Shown: positions 16,735-25,533 of the stretch, one piece after another
Numbering within the stretch: the first letter of the stretch is position 1
Layout of the letters: the number at the start of each line of letters is the position of its first letter
Position numbers and translations under genes: made by a program
Notes under the pieces: model-generated
The model's database searches: none
The model's input: the letters and a program-made list of their open reading frames with translations, nothing else
Told to the model about the DNA's origin: nothing
Assembly: GCA_963732375.1 (NCBI GenBank)
Contig: CAVSZE010000012.1
Span: forward strand, 605,211-669,210
Direction: 5' to 3'
From: RPQJ01 sp963732375
GTDB lineage: Bacteria; Pseudomonadota; Gammaproteobacteria; Steroidobacterales; Steroidobacteraceae
DNA length: 64,000 bases

Positions 16735-17675
16735 TGAGCAAGATCCTTGTCGTTGCAGAACATGACGGTGCCAAGCTCAATCCCAGCACGCTTAGGTGCG
16801 TGAGCTGCGCCTCGAAGGTCCCCGACTCGACCGTCGACGTACTGGTGCTGGCGACCGACTCATCGGCCGTTGCGGGCCAGGCTGCGGCCATTGCCGGCGT
16901 CGCCAGTGTGCTCGCGGTCGACAATCCCGCCAATGCCGAAGGCATCGCCGCGATACTCGCGCCGCAGGTAGCGAAGATCGCTGCCGGCTACACGCACGTA
17001 TTCGGCCCATCAACCACATTCGGCAAGGACCTGATGCCGCGCGTTGCAGCATTGCTCGGCGTCGGCCAGGTGAGCGACGTAATGGCCGTAGAGGGTCCGC
17101 ATCGCTTCAAGCGCCCGGTGTACGCGGGCAACGCGGTGCTGACGCTGGACGTCCCCGCCGCCGACAAGGTCGTCGCGACGGTACGCGTTGCGTCATTCGA
17201 GGCCGCCGCCACCGGCGGCAGCGCCACCGTGACCAAGGTCGATCCGGCTGTCTCGCTCCCGACGCACACACGCTTCGTCTCGCGATCGAGTGCCACGACC
17301 GGCCGGCCGGACCTGCAATCGGCAGCGCGCGTCGTGGCCGGTGGCCGTGCGCTCGGCAGCGCCGATGGCTTCAAGCTGATTTACAGCCTCGCGGACAAGC
17401 TCGGCGCGGCGGTGGGCGCCTCGCGTGCCGCGGTGGACGCAGGCTACGTCCCGAACGACCTCCAGATCGGTCAGACCGGCAAGATCATCGCGCCGGAACT
17501 GTATATCGGCATCGGGATTTCGGGCGCTATCCAGCACATGACCGGCATCAAGGACGCGCGCACCATCGTCGCCATCAACAAGGACGGTGAAGCGCCGATC
17601 TTCGAGGCCGCGGACCTCGGCCTGGTCGGCGACCTGTTCACGATCGTGCCGGAACTCGAAAAGCAGCTCGGCTGA
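16734..17675 (+). CDS. etfA: Electron transfer flavoprotein, alpha subunit
   Basis: The 313-aa EtfA carries FAD in its C-terminal domain. VVAGGRALGSADGFKLIYSL, GASRAAVDAGYVPNDLQIGQTG, LYIGIGISGAIQHMTGI and ...VAINKDGEAPIFEAADLGLVGD are the hallmark FAD-binding segments (about residues 195-300). The N-terminal domain contacts EtfB. I start at ATG 16734; a GTG immediately before it is also possible. A strong terminator at 17681 ends the operon. Confidence 0.95.
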   Translation: MSKILVVAEHDGAKLNPSTLRCVSCASKVPDSTVDVLVLATDSSAVAGQAAAIAGVASVLAVDNPANAEGIAAILAPQVAKIAAGYTHVFGPSTTFGKDLMPRVAALLGVGQVSDVMAVEGPHRFKRPVYAGNAVLTLDVPAADKVVATVRVASFEAAATGGSATVTKVDPAVSLPTHTRFVSRSSATTGRPDLQSAARVVAGGRALGSADGFKLIYSLADKLGAAVGASRAAVDAGYVPNDLQIGQTGKIIAPELYIGIGISGAIQHMTGIKDARTIVAINKDGEAPIFEAADLGLVGDLFTIVPELEKQLG

Positions 17676-17680
17676 CGATA

Positions 17681-17710
17681 GAGGCGGGCCACCGTGGCCC
17701 GCCTCGTTCT
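17681..17710. terminator. Terminator after etfA
   Basis: GAGGCGGGCCA (17681-17691) pairs perfectly with 17695-17705 around a CCG loop, followed by GTTCT. It lies between etfA and the convergent peroxiredoxin gene and could serve both. Confidence 0.75.
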
Positions 17711-17750
17711 CGATCGCCTGGCCGTGGGGCGGCGTCGCCGCCCCCGCCCG

Positions 17751-18233
17751 TCAGAGCTGGCCCAGCACGTATTCCGCGCTGGATACCTTGAACTCACCCG
17801 GTCCCTCGACAAACAGGCCGGCAACCGTGCCGTTTTTCACCACAACGGCGAAGCGCTGGCCGCGCACGCCCATGCCGAAGCCGGACGCGTCGAATTCGAG
17901 GCCGAGTGCCCGTGCGTAGTCGCCATTACCGTCGGCGAGCATCAGCACCTTGTCCTCTACAGCCGAGGACTTGCCCCACGCCTTCATCACGAATACGTCG
18001 TTCACGGCCATGCAGGCGACCGTGTCGACGCCCTTGGCCTTGAAAGCTGCAGCGTGCTCCACGAAGCCAGGCAGGTGCCTTGCGTCGCAGGTAGGCGTGA
18101 ATGCGCCGGGCACCGAGACCAGCACCACCGTCTTGCCGGTGAACAGCTGCTCCGTCGTGATCTTCTGCGGGCCGTCCGGGCCGGGGAATGCAAATGTGCC
18201 CGCGGGCATCTTGTCGCCAACTTTGATCGTCAT
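17751..18233 (-). CDS. Peroxiredoxin (Prx5/AhpE-like, redoxin domain)
   Basis: This 160-aa thiol peroxidase belongs to the Prx5 group. The peroxidatic Cys is in VPGAFTPTCDARHLPGF (about residue 49). The protein ends in VSSAEYVLGQL, and the KVGDKMPAGTF start is typical. A second Cys occurs in VACMAVND (about residue 74), at the position found in many single-chain Prx5 proteins. It reduces H2O2 and alkyl hydroperoxides, probably using glutaredoxin or thioredoxin. GGAGG-like sequence precedes the ATG. Confidence 0.94.
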   Translation of the reverse strand: MTIKVGDKMPAGTFAFPGPDGPQKITTEQLFTGKTVVLVSVPGAFTPTCDARHLPGFVEHAAAFKAKGVDTVACMAVNDVFVMKAWGKSSAVEDKVLMLADGNGDYARALGLEFDASGFGMGVRGQRFAVVVKNGTVAGLFVEGPGEFKVSSAEYVLGQL

Positions 18234-18272
18234 GTGCTGGTCCTCCCGGAACCATGGAACGAAGTGGGGATT

Positions 18273-19358
18273 TTAGCAGCCGGCAGCGGATCCCTGCGCG
18301 AAGCGCGGAGCCGCCCGCAGTCGCGCGTCCAGCGACAGCAGCAGATTTTCGGTGGTCTCCCAGTCGATACAGGCGTCCGTGACCGATACGCCGTACTGCA
18401 ACTGGCTGTGGTCCGCCGGAATCGGCTGGCTGCCCCAGTGAAGGTTGCTCTCGAGCATCAAGCCGACGATGGAGCTGTTGCCCTCGTGGATCTGGTTGCC
18501 GAGGTTTTCGGCCACCAGCGGCTGCAATCCCGGGTCCTTGGTGGAATTGCCATGACTGCAATCGATGACGATGCTGGTCGGCAGGCCCGCCTTTTCGAGT
18601 TCCCGCTCGCAGAGCGCAATACTGACCGAATCGTAGTTGGTGCGCCCACCGCCGCCGCGCAGCACGATGTGGCCATAGCTATTGCCCCGCGTGTGGAACA
18701 CCGCGGACTGGCCCTGCTGCGTGATGCCGAGGAAGTGATGCGGGTGCCGCGCAGACTGCAGTGCGTTCACGGCAACCGCAAGCGATCCGTCGGTCCCGTT
18801 CTTGAAGCCGACCGGCATGGACAGGCCGCTCGCCATCTCGCGATGGGTCTGCGACTCCGTGGTGCGGGCGCCGATGGCCGTCCATGTCACGAGCTCGGAC
18901 AGGTACTGCGGCATGATCGGGTCGAGCGCCTCGGTCGCCGCCGGAATCCGGTTTTCGGCGAGAAACAGCAGCAACTCGCGCGCCCGGCCAATCCCCTTTT
19001 CGATCTGGAACGAATCGTCCATGTCGGGGTCGTTGATCAGTCCCTTCCAGCCGACCGTAGTGCGCGGTTTCTCGAAGTAAACGCGCATCAGCAGCAACAT
19101 CGTCTCGCCCACGCGCTCCGCAAGTGCCCGCAGCCGCATCGCGTATTCGCGGGCCGCCGCCGTGTCGTGGATCGAACAGGGGCCGACGACGACGAATATC
19201 CTCGGATCCTCGCGGTCGAGGATCTTCCGCACGGCATTGCGGCTGCTGTAGACGAACTCCTCCGACTTCGACGGCAACGGCAGTAGCTGCTTGATCTCCT
19301 CAGGCGTCGGGAGGATCTCGCTCGAGAGGACGTTGATGTTCTGCAGGCGTTCTTTCAT
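18273..19358 (-). CDS. aroG: 3-deoxy-7-phosphoheptulonate synthase, class I (DAHP synthase)
   Basis: DAHP synthase condenses PEP and erythrose-4-phosphate in the first step of the shikimate pathway. The 361-aa protein shows FVVVGPCSIHD, MRVYFEKPRTTVGWKGLINDPD, the GARTTESQTHREMASGLSMPVGFKNGTDG block and IVIDCSHGNSTKD, all class I alpha signatures holding metal and PEP ligands. Which aromatic amino acid feeds back cannot be told from sequence alone; the aroG symbol is a type label. The gene stands alone on the minus strand. Confidence 0.93.
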   Translation of the reverse strand: MKERLQNINVLSSEILPTPEEIKQLLPLPSKSEEFVYSSRNAVRKILDREDPRIFVVVGPCSIHDTAAAREYAMRLRALAERVGETMLLLMRVYFEKPRTTVGWKGLINDPDMDDSFQIEKGIGRARELLLFLAENRIPAATEALDPIMPQYLSELVTWTAIGARTTESQTHREMASGLSMPVGFKNGTDGSLAVAVNALQSARHPHHFLGITQQGQSAVFHTRGNSYGHIVLRGGGGRTNYDSVSIALCERELEKAGLPTSIVIDCSHGNSTKDPGLQPLVAENLGNQIHEGNSSIVGLMLESNLHWGSQPIPADHSQLQYGVSVTDACIDWETTENLLLSLDARLRAAPRFAQGSAAGC

Positions 19359-19501
19359 TGCGCGTTCAGTGTCGGGAACTTCGGGGCGGTTGGTCGGGGC
19401 GCGGGCCGGGAGCGGGCGCTATCTTACACAGCCACGGGCGGCGTTGAAGCTTCCGCTGCGCCGTGCCCTGCCTCGCGACGGCCCCCCGGGGCGCCGTGCC
19501 G

Positions 19502-20275
19502 CTATGGGTAAGCCCAGGCCGGCACGTTTTTCCAGCCCTTGAGCAGTTCCTTGTCCAGCGAGCGCCAGTGCGGTTCGAAGGACGCCACCAGCTTCCAGAA
19601 CGCCGCCGAGTGATTCATGTGACGCCGATGGCAGAGCTCGTGGACCATCAGGTAGCGCACGACCTCCGGCCGCTGGAACACCAGGCATACGTTCAGGCTC
19701 ACCGTACCGGCAGACGAGCAACTTCCCCAGCGTGTCCGCTGGCGGCGCAGGATCATTCGCGCATAGTCGAGCCCGGTCTCTGACGAAACTGCATCGAGAC
19801 ACTCGCACAGGTGGCTTTCAGCCTCCCGGGCGAGCCAGCGCAGCAGCGCGCGACCGACTTGCGCATCGGTTCCCTGCGGCGTCCTGACCCGGAGCAAACC
19901 ATCATCGTTGTCGGTCACGAAACACCGGGACGACCGCGTGTATTCGACGTCCCAGCGCTTCGCAAGCAGCGGGAGTTCCACGGTCGCCGGGCGCCGCTCG
20001 TCCGCGCGTGGGCCATCAAGTGCAAATTCACGCAGGCGTCGCTCCGCCCATTCCCGATGTGTGGCGACGAACCGCTCCACCGCCGGGATGCCGACGCCGG
20101 GCGGCACGACGACCTCGACCCGCCCGCCCGGTGACACGCGCATCGAAAGCCGGCGCGCCCGGCGGCTGATCCGCACGTGCCAGCCCGAGGAAGTGTCCCG
20201 TGACGGCCACAGCCCGAGTTGCAACGGATCGCCATCCTGCTGCCCGACTCGCCTTCCCCGCCTCATGATGCCCAT
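19502..20275 (-). CDS. YgjP-like zinc metallopeptidase (M48-like, DUF45)
   Basis: The 257-aa protein is of the YgjP/DUF45 type. The zinc site is HELCHRRHMNHSAAFW (HExxH with a downstream His), preceded by the family's TRWGSCSSAGTVSLNVCLVF block. The N-terminal half carries VRISRRARRLSMRVSPGGRVEVVVPPG, also typical. Substrates are unknown. The start lies 5 bp downstream of the ABC permease stop, so it may be the last gene of that operon. ATG 20266 is an alternative start. Confidence 0.86.
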   Translation of the reverse strand: MGIMRRGRRVGQQDGDPLQLGLWPSRDTSSGWHVRISRRARRLSMRVSPGGRVEVVVPPGVGIPAVERFVATHREWAERRLREFALDGPRADERRPATVELPLLAKRWDVEYTRSSRCFVTDNDDGLLRVRTPQGTDAQVGRALLRWLAREAESHLCECLDAVSSETGLDYARMILRRQRTRWGSCSSAGTVSLNVCLVFQRPEVVRYLMVHELCHRRHMNHSAAFWKLVASFEPHWRSLDKELLKGWKNVPAWAYP

Positions 20276-20279
20276 GCGC

Positions 20280-21470
20280 CTACAGTTCCCGGAGCCCGAC
20301 CGTCACTGGCAGCCGGGCGGCCCGCAACCCGGGCAGCAGGCCACCGACCAGGCCGAGCAACAGCGCGTACACGAGGCCAGTTACCAGCAACCGCGGCGTC
20401 ACCGTGAACGCAAACGCGATCTGGCTGAAACTGGCCCAGTTGAGCGTCGAGGCCTGGTACCCGTTCAAGCCGAAATACACCAGCGCCCCGCCGACCACGC
20501 CGCCAAGCAGGCCGAGCACGGCCGCCTCGAGCAGCACGGACACGACCACCGGCGTGGCACCGAAACCGAGAGCGCGCAGCGTGGCAATCTCGCGCGTGCG
20601 CGACGACACGGCCGAGTACATGGTGTTCAACGCCGCAAACACCGCCCCAGTGCCCATCAACAGCGCAATCGCGGAACCCACGTAGTTGATCAGCGTGACC
20701 AGGATGCGCGACTGGTCGGCATAGAACTCCTTTTCGGCACGAGCCGCCGCGTTCACCCGCGGATCGCCTTCGAGAGCGCCCTTGAGCGTCGCCAGCGCCG
20801 CGGGCGACGTAAGCCGCGCCCGTATAACCTGCACCGAGTTGCCCCGCCTGTACACGCCCTGCAGCACGCTCAGGTCCGTCCACACCTCGGACTCCGAAAC
20901 GCTGCCACCGGATTCGAAAACGCCGACCACGCGCCACTCGTGGGAGCCCCAGGTGACCTTGCGGCCGAGATCGACGTTGCCGAACTGCGAGAACGCGCCC
21001 CGGCCGACGACGACCTCGTCCTTGCCCGGCTCGAACATCCGCCCGGCCGTGATGCGAAAGCCACTACGGACGTCCACGGCTCGCCCGGTCACGCCACGAA
21101 ACGGCACGTTGGCCGACGTACCGGTGCTTCGCATCGGCAGGTCGACGATCGTGTAGAACTCCGGCGAAGCCACCGGCCCCTTGTCGTCACGCAGGATCCC
21201 GGGCGCAGAGACGATCACCGCGACCTGCTCGCGGTTGAAGGAACTTGAAAGTTCGTCGCCCGAACCACCGCGCAGGATGATCGCGACGTCGTCGCTGCCG
21301 GACAGGTCGAGTGCCGCGCGAAAGCCCTGCCCCATCGACAGCAGCGACACCAGTACCGCGACCACGCCGCCGATTCCCACGACGGCGACCAGCGACGTCC
21401 CGATCCGCTGCGGGAGGTTGCGCAGGTTCATGCCGGTGATGGCGACGAGCTGGTTCAATAGCCTGGGCAT
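20280..21470 (-). CDS. ABC transporter permease (FtsX/MacB-like), second permease
   Basis: The 396-aa protein has an N-terminal helix (TSLVAVVGIGGVVAVLVSLLSM), a periplasmic MacB_PCD-like domain of about 220 residues and a C-terminal FtsX domain with three helices (NYVGSAIALLMGTGAVFAAL..., REIATLRALGFG). The REIATLRALG motif is the coupling-helix signature. I start at ATG 21470, because a longer reading frame would run through the neighbouring permease gene. It forms a heterodimer candidate with the 21478-22638 product. Confidence 0.9.
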   Translation of the reverse strand: MPRLLNQLVAITGMNLRNLPQRIGTSLVAVVGIGGVVAVLVSLLSMGQGFRAALDLSGSDDVAIILRGGSGDELSSSFNREQVAVIVSAPGILRDDKGPVASPEFYTIVDLPMRSTGTSANVPFRGVTGRAVDVRSGFRITAGRMFEPGKDEVVVGRGAFSQFGNVDLGRKVTWGSHEWRVVGVFESGGSVSESEVWTDLSVLQGVYRRGNSVQVIRARLTSPAALATLKGALEGDPRVNAAARAEKEFYADQSRILVTLINYVGSAIALLMGTGAVFAALNTMYSAVSSRTREIATLRALGFGATPVVVSVLLEAAVLGLLGGVVGGALVYFGLNGYQASTLNWASFSQIAFAFTVTPRLLVTGLVYALLLGLVGGLLPGLRAARLPVTVGLREL

Positions 21471-21477
21471 GGCCTGC

Positions 21478-22638
21478 TCAGTCGCGCCGCAGCGCATCGA
21501 CGATCCGCAGCCGCATGGCCTGCAGCGCCGGTACCGCGCCCGCGGCAAGTCCCAGCGCCGCGATCCACGTGCAACCCCGGAGCACAGCATCCCACTGCAG
21601 GCTGAAACCGGGCAGGTACTGCCGGAACACAGGCTCGAACTGCACCCCCATCCACCACGAGGCGGCAAGTCCCAGCACCCCGCCGATTACGGTCACCAGC
21701 ATCGACTCCGCGAGCACCATCCCGAGCACGCTGGCGCTGGAAAAGCCCAGCGTCTTCAGGACCCCGATCTCGTTGGTGCGCTCACGGACCGACTGCGCCA
21801 TCGTGTTCGCCGTCACGATCAGCATGGTGAAAAAAACCGCAGTCACGATTGCGTCCAGGATCTTGCCGATGTTGCCGACCTGGTTGACGAATGACTGCGC
21901 CATCGCGCGCTCGGAGGAGGTCTTGGTCTCGGCTGGCGAGTTCGCGAACTGCAGGTCGATCTGCTTCGACACGGACTGTGCGACGTCTGGATTGCGCACC
22001 TGCACCAGGTACCAGCCGACGAGTCCCTTGCCAAAGGCCTTGGCTTCCTCGAAGTATTCCTGGTGCATGACGAGGTTGCGTGTGTCGCCGCCCCCTGGCG
22101 CGTCGAAAATCGCGCGCACCGTGACGGGCCATACGTAGCTGCCGTCGTTGTTGCGCCAGATCGCGGAATGGAGCGGCACCGGGTCGCCGGGCTTCCAGCC
22201 ATACAGGTCGGCGAGCGCGCGGCCGACCATGATTCCCGAGCGGTCCGCAAGCCAGGCCTGCTTCTGGTCCTCAGGCACGACCCACTCGGGATACATGCGC
22301 AGCAGGGCCTCGGGCTTCACCGGGAACGCCGGGATCTGGTTGCGCTCGTCCTGGTACCAGGCACCGAACCAGGTCTGCGGCGTTACCTCGACCACGCCGT
22401 CGACACCACGGATGCGGTTCTCATAGCTCGCAGGCAATAGCTGAGTGAACGACACCTTGTGCATGGTGAGCAGCCGGTCCGCGCCCGCGACGTTCACTCC
22501 TGCCTCGAATGCATGGCGCATCGACTGCGCGAGCCCGAACAGCAGGAACGCGATCAAGATCGAGGCGATTGTGAAGAACGTGCGCAGCTTCTTGCGGCGC
22601 AGGCTCGCGGCGAGCAACGGAAGGTACTTGCCGATCAC
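21478..22638 (-). CDS. ABC transporter permease (FtsX/MacB-like), first permease
   Basis: The 386-aa protein has the same architecture as its neighbour: helix 1 (FFTIASILIAFLLFGLAQSM), a large periplasmic domain containing WFGAWYQDERNQIPAFPVKPE, and a C-terminal FtsX domain with NEIGVLKTLGFSSASVLGMVLAES. Its start overlaps the ATPase gene stop by 4 bp. With one ATPase, two different permeases and one adaptor, the set looks like a MacAB/Lol-like mechanotransmission exporter; the cargo is unknown. Confidence 0.91.
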   Translation of the reverse strand: MIGKYLPLLAASLRRKKLRTFFTIASILIAFLLFGLAQSMRHAFEAGVNVAGADRLLTMHKVSFTQLLPASYENRIRGVDGVVEVTPQTWFGAWYQDERNQIPAFPVKPEALLRMYPEWVVPEDQKQAWLADRSGIMVGRALADLYGWKPGDPVPLHSAIWRNNDGSYVWPVTVRAIFDAPGGGDTRNLVMHQEYFEEAKAFGKGLVGWYLVQVRNPDVAQSVSKQIDLQFANSPAETKTSSERAMAQSFVNQVGNIGKILDAIVTAVFFTMLIVTANTMAQSVRERTNEIGVLKTLGFSSASVLGMVLAESMLVTVIGGVLGLAASWWMGVQFEPVFRQYLPGFSLQWDAVLRGCTWIAALGLAAGAVPALQAMRLRIVDALRRD

Positions 22639-23321
22639 CCCGCGTCTTCCCTCAAGAGCCCCTTGTCGAGGTGAATCGTGCGGTGCGAGCGCTCCGCCGC
22701 GTGCGGGTCGTGCGTGACCATGATGATGGTCTTGCCGTATTCACGATTGAGCGCTTGCAGCAGGTCGAGAATTTCGTCGCCCGCCTTGCGGTCGAGATCG
22801 CCGGTCGGCTCGTCGCACAGCAGCAGCGTGGGATCGGTGACGATCGCACGCGCGATACCGACGCGCTGCTCCTGCCCGCCCGAGAGCTCGCGCGGACGGT
22901 GCTTCGCGCGGTCCGACAGTCCGACCAGCTTCAGCGCCGCGGCAACCCTTCGTGCCCGCTGCCCGCGATCCAGGTCCTTGAGCAGCAGCGGCAACTCGAC
23001 ATTTCGTTCCGCGGTCAGTACCGGCAGCAGGTTGTACATCTGGAACACGAATCCGACGTGGTCGGCCCGCCAGCGTGCAAGTGCGGCGTCGCTCAGGCGA
23101 TCGACCCGCAGGCCGTCCACCTCGAGTTCACCGCCGTTCGGGCGATCGATGCCGCCGATCAGGTTCAGCAGCGTCGACTTGCCCGAACCCGACGGGCCCA
23201 TCAGCGCGACAAAGTCGCCGGCCTCGATGTCGAGCGAAAGCCCGTCGAGCACTCGCACGACCTCGGCCCCGCGCCGGTACTCCTTGACGAGGTCGCGGAT
23301 CCGGACGATCGGCTGGCCCAC
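22635..23321 (-). CDS. ABC transporter ATP-binding protein (LolD/MacB-like)
   Basis: The 228-aa ATPase has Walker A GPSGSGKST, a Q-loop at VGFVFQMYNLLPVLTAERNVELPL, the signature LSGGQEQRVGIARA (Gln to Glu at the fifth position), Walker B LLLCDEPTGDLD and an H-loop IIMVTHD. This places it in the MacB/LolD/FtsE branch that powers FtsX-type permeases rather than a substrate-translocating branch. It lies 2 bp downstream of the adaptor gene and overlaps the first permease by 4 bp. Confidence 0.94.
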   Translation of the reverse strand: MGQPIVRIRDLVKEYRRGAEVVRVLDGLSLDIEAGDFVALMGPSGSGKSTLLNLIGGIDRPNGGELEVDGLRVDRLSDAALARWRADHVGFVFQMYNLLPVLTAERNVELPLLLKDLDRGQRARRVAAALKLVGLSDRAKHRPRELSGGQEQRVGIARAIVTDPTLLLCDEPTGDLDRKAGDEILDLLQALNREYGKTIIMVTHDPHAAERSHRTIHLDKGLLREDAG

Positions 23322-23323
23322 GC

Positions 23324-24547
23324 TCAGGCGCCCTCGAGTTCCACCGCCGCGCCGTCCCGCAACCGACGCGAAGGATCGAGCACCACGGACTCTCCGCCCT
23401 CGAGGCCTTTCAGCACCGGGTACTTCTTGGCGCTCTCCTCGCCCAGCTCGAGAGCACGCTTCTCGACCTTGCCGTCGCGCACCACCCAGGTCGCGGTCGC
23501 GGCACCGTCACGCACCACCGCGTTCGCGGGAATCATCGGACGGCCCGCGGCGGCATTGCCGGGCGCTTCGAGAAACCGCACCTTGATGCCCATGTCCGGC
23601 AGGATCCGCGAGTCGAGCTGGTCGAACGCGATGCGCACGCGCACAGTGGCCTTCTGCCTGTCAGCCGTGGGAACGATGCTGATGACATGGCCTGGGATGG
23701 TCCAGTCCGGGTAGGCGTCGAGCACGGCCGCCACCGTCTGCCCGTCATGCACGCGATTGATGTAGGCCTCGTTCACGTCAACCTCGATTTCGCGCGACTC
23801 CATGTCCACGATCGTGGCGATGCCGGTACGCGTGAACCCGCCGCCCGCCGACATCGGCGAGACCGTCTCGCCGGGCTGTGCATCCTTCGAGATCACGACG
23901 CCCGAGAACGGTGCGCGGATCGCCAGGTCGTCGATTCCCTGCTGTGCGAGCGCGACCCTGCTCTGCGCCACGCCGACCTCGGCGCTGCCCGCCCCGAGAC
24001 GAGCCTTCAGCGCTGCCACGTCCGCCTCGGAAGCGTCCAGCACGCTCTGCGAGACGAGCTTGCTCTCGACGAGACTCCGGTTGCGTGCCAGCGTGCGGCG
24101 CGCGTCGTCCAGCCGTACCTCGATCTCGCCAAGGTTGCGGCGCGCGGCTTCAAGGCCGCGGCTTTCGACCTCGTACTGCGCCCGCGTCGTCGAAGGATCG
24201 AGCCGCGCCAGCACCTGGCCCTGCTGCACGGTGGCCCCTTCCTCGAAAAGCACTTCGTCGATCCGCCCGGTGACCTTTGAACTCACGGTCGCAAGCCGCC
24301 GCGCCACGACGTAGCCCGACGCGTTCAACACCGCGCCATCGGACGCGCCCGCGGGAGCCTCGATCAGCGCGGTGCGCACCGGTACCGCAGATCCGAGCAT
24401 CTTCCAGGCGATCAACGCCGCGACGACCGCTGCAAAGACGGCCAGGATCAGCCAGCGCCGACGGCCGGTACCGGATTCCTGGTAACGCCTCGGGTCCGGA
24501 TCGCGGTCGAGCCGCAGGCTTTCGAGGGCAACCTTGTCCAACGACAT
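23324..24547 (-). CDS. Periplasmic adaptor of ABC efflux system (HlyD/MacA family)
   Basis: The 407-aa membrane-fusion protein has one N-terminal helix (WLILAVFAAVVAALIAWKML) and a split biotinyl-lipoyl domain (GRIDEVLFEEGATVQQGQVLARLD ... IRAPFSGVVISKDAQPGETVSP). A long coiled-coil hairpin separates the halves (about residues 120-200), and beta-barrel and membrane-proximal domains follow. It is the first gene of a four-gene operon on the minus strand (adaptor, ATPase, two permeases) and connects the permeases to an outer-membrane channel encoded elsewhere. Confidence 0.91.
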   Translation of the reverse strand: MSLDKVALESLRLDRDPDPRRYQESGTGRRRWLILAVFAAVVAALIAWKMLGSAVPVRTALIEAPAGASDGAVLNASGYVVARRLATVSSKVTGRIDEVLFEEGATVQQGQVLARLDPSTTRAQYEVESRGLEAARRNLGEIEVRLDDARRTLARNRSLVESKLVSQSVLDASEADVAALKARLGAGSAEVGVAQSRVALAQQGIDDLAIRAPFSGVVISKDAQPGETVSPMSAGGGFTRTGIATIVDMESREIEVDVNEAYINRVHDGQTVAAVLDAYPDWTIPGHVISIVPTADRQKATVRVRIAFDQLDSRILPDMGIKVRFLEAPGNAAAGRPMIPANAVVRDGAATATWVVRDGKVEKRALELGEESAKKYPVLKGLEGGESVVLDPSRRLRDGAAVELEGA

Positions 24548-24671
24548 GTAATTTTCCGATGCCTGTAGTGTGGTGGGCGGCGTGCCGGCGCGCAGGTCGC
24601 TAGAATGCAGGCCGGGGCGCGGAACCCGGCATGCGCCGCGAAGGCGCGAACATTATCACAGCGATCATTTC

Positions 24672-25481
24672 ATGACCCTTGCGCTGGCGGACATCGGACT
24701 CAACCTGGCGCACGACAGCTTCGACCACGATCGAGACGACGTGGTCGCGGCGGCAGTGGCCGCCGGAGTCCGCCACATGGTGATCACCGGCAGCACGCTC
24801 GAAAGTACGCGCGCCGCCATCCACATCGTCCGGACGGCTCCGGCAATGTTCCGCGCAACCGCCGGCATCCACCCGCACCACGCGCGCGAATTTCACGACG
24901 CGGACGTCGGGGAATTGCGCAGCCTGATGCAGGCTCCCGAAGTCGGTGCCGCCGGCGAATGCGGGCTCGACTATTTCCGCAATTTCTCGCCACACGCCGA
25001 CCAGGAGCGCGTGTTCCGGCTGCAGCTGGAACTGGCCGCCGAGGCCGGCAAACCGGTGTTCCTGCACCAGCGCGACGCCCATGACGCTTTCATGGCGATC
25101 CTGGGCGACTACCTGCCACGCCTCAAGGGAGCCGTGGCCCACTGCTTCACCGGCGACGAGCGGGAACTCGGCGACTACCTGTCGCTTGGACTGTCCATCG
25201 GCGTCACCGGCTGGATCTGCGACGAACGCAGGGGCGCGCACCTCCGCGACGTGGTTCGCCGGATTCCGCTCGAGCGGCTGATGCTCGAGACCGACGCGCC
25301 GTACCTGCTGCCCCGGGACCTCGAGCCGCGGCCGAAGTCCCGGCGCAATGAGCCGCGCTACCTGCCGCACATCCTCGAGACCGTTGCCGCCTGTCGCGGC
25401 GAGGCCCCGGCCACGATCGCGGAAGCAACCACCCGGAACGCGTTGGCGTTCTTCGCATTCCCGGCCGACGGCGTTCCATAA
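24672..25481 (+). CDS. tatD: TatD-family DNase/hydrolase, TatD orthologue
   Basis: The 269-aa metal-dependent hydrolase follows E. coli TatD closely: DIGLNLAHDSF at the start (the TatD subgroup replaces the N-terminal HxH with DxGxN), GECGLDYFRNFS, FLHQRDAH, AHCFTG, GVTGWICDERRG and ETDAPYLLPRDL...SRRNEPRYLPHI. The His and Glu/Asp metal ligands are present. TatD has 3'-5' DNA exonuclease activity and is linked to repair of oxidative damage. ATG 24672 aligns with the family start; it is divergent from the efflux operon. Confidence 0.93.
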   Translation: MTLALADIGLNLAHDSFDHDRDDVVAAAVAAGVRHMVITGSTLESTRAAIHIVRTAPAMFRATAGIHPHHAREFHDADVGELRSLMQAPEVGAAGECGLDYFRNFSPHADQERVFRLQLELAAEAGKPVFLHQRDAHDAFMAILGDYLPRLKGAVAHCFTGDERELGDYLSLGLSIGVTGWICDERRGAHLRDVVRRIPLERLMLETDAPYLLPRDLEPRPKSRRNEPRYLPHILETVAACRGEAPATIAEATTRNALAFFAFPADGVP

Positions 25482-25533
25482 TCGTGCTTTTTACATTAAG
25501 ATTATTCCCTAAATACCTGATTAGTTGAGCTAT

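Noticed and set aside
17694..19286. 530-codon plus-strand frame opposite peroxiredoxin and DAHP synthase
   Set aside because: Antisense to two clear enzymes; no recognisable domain.
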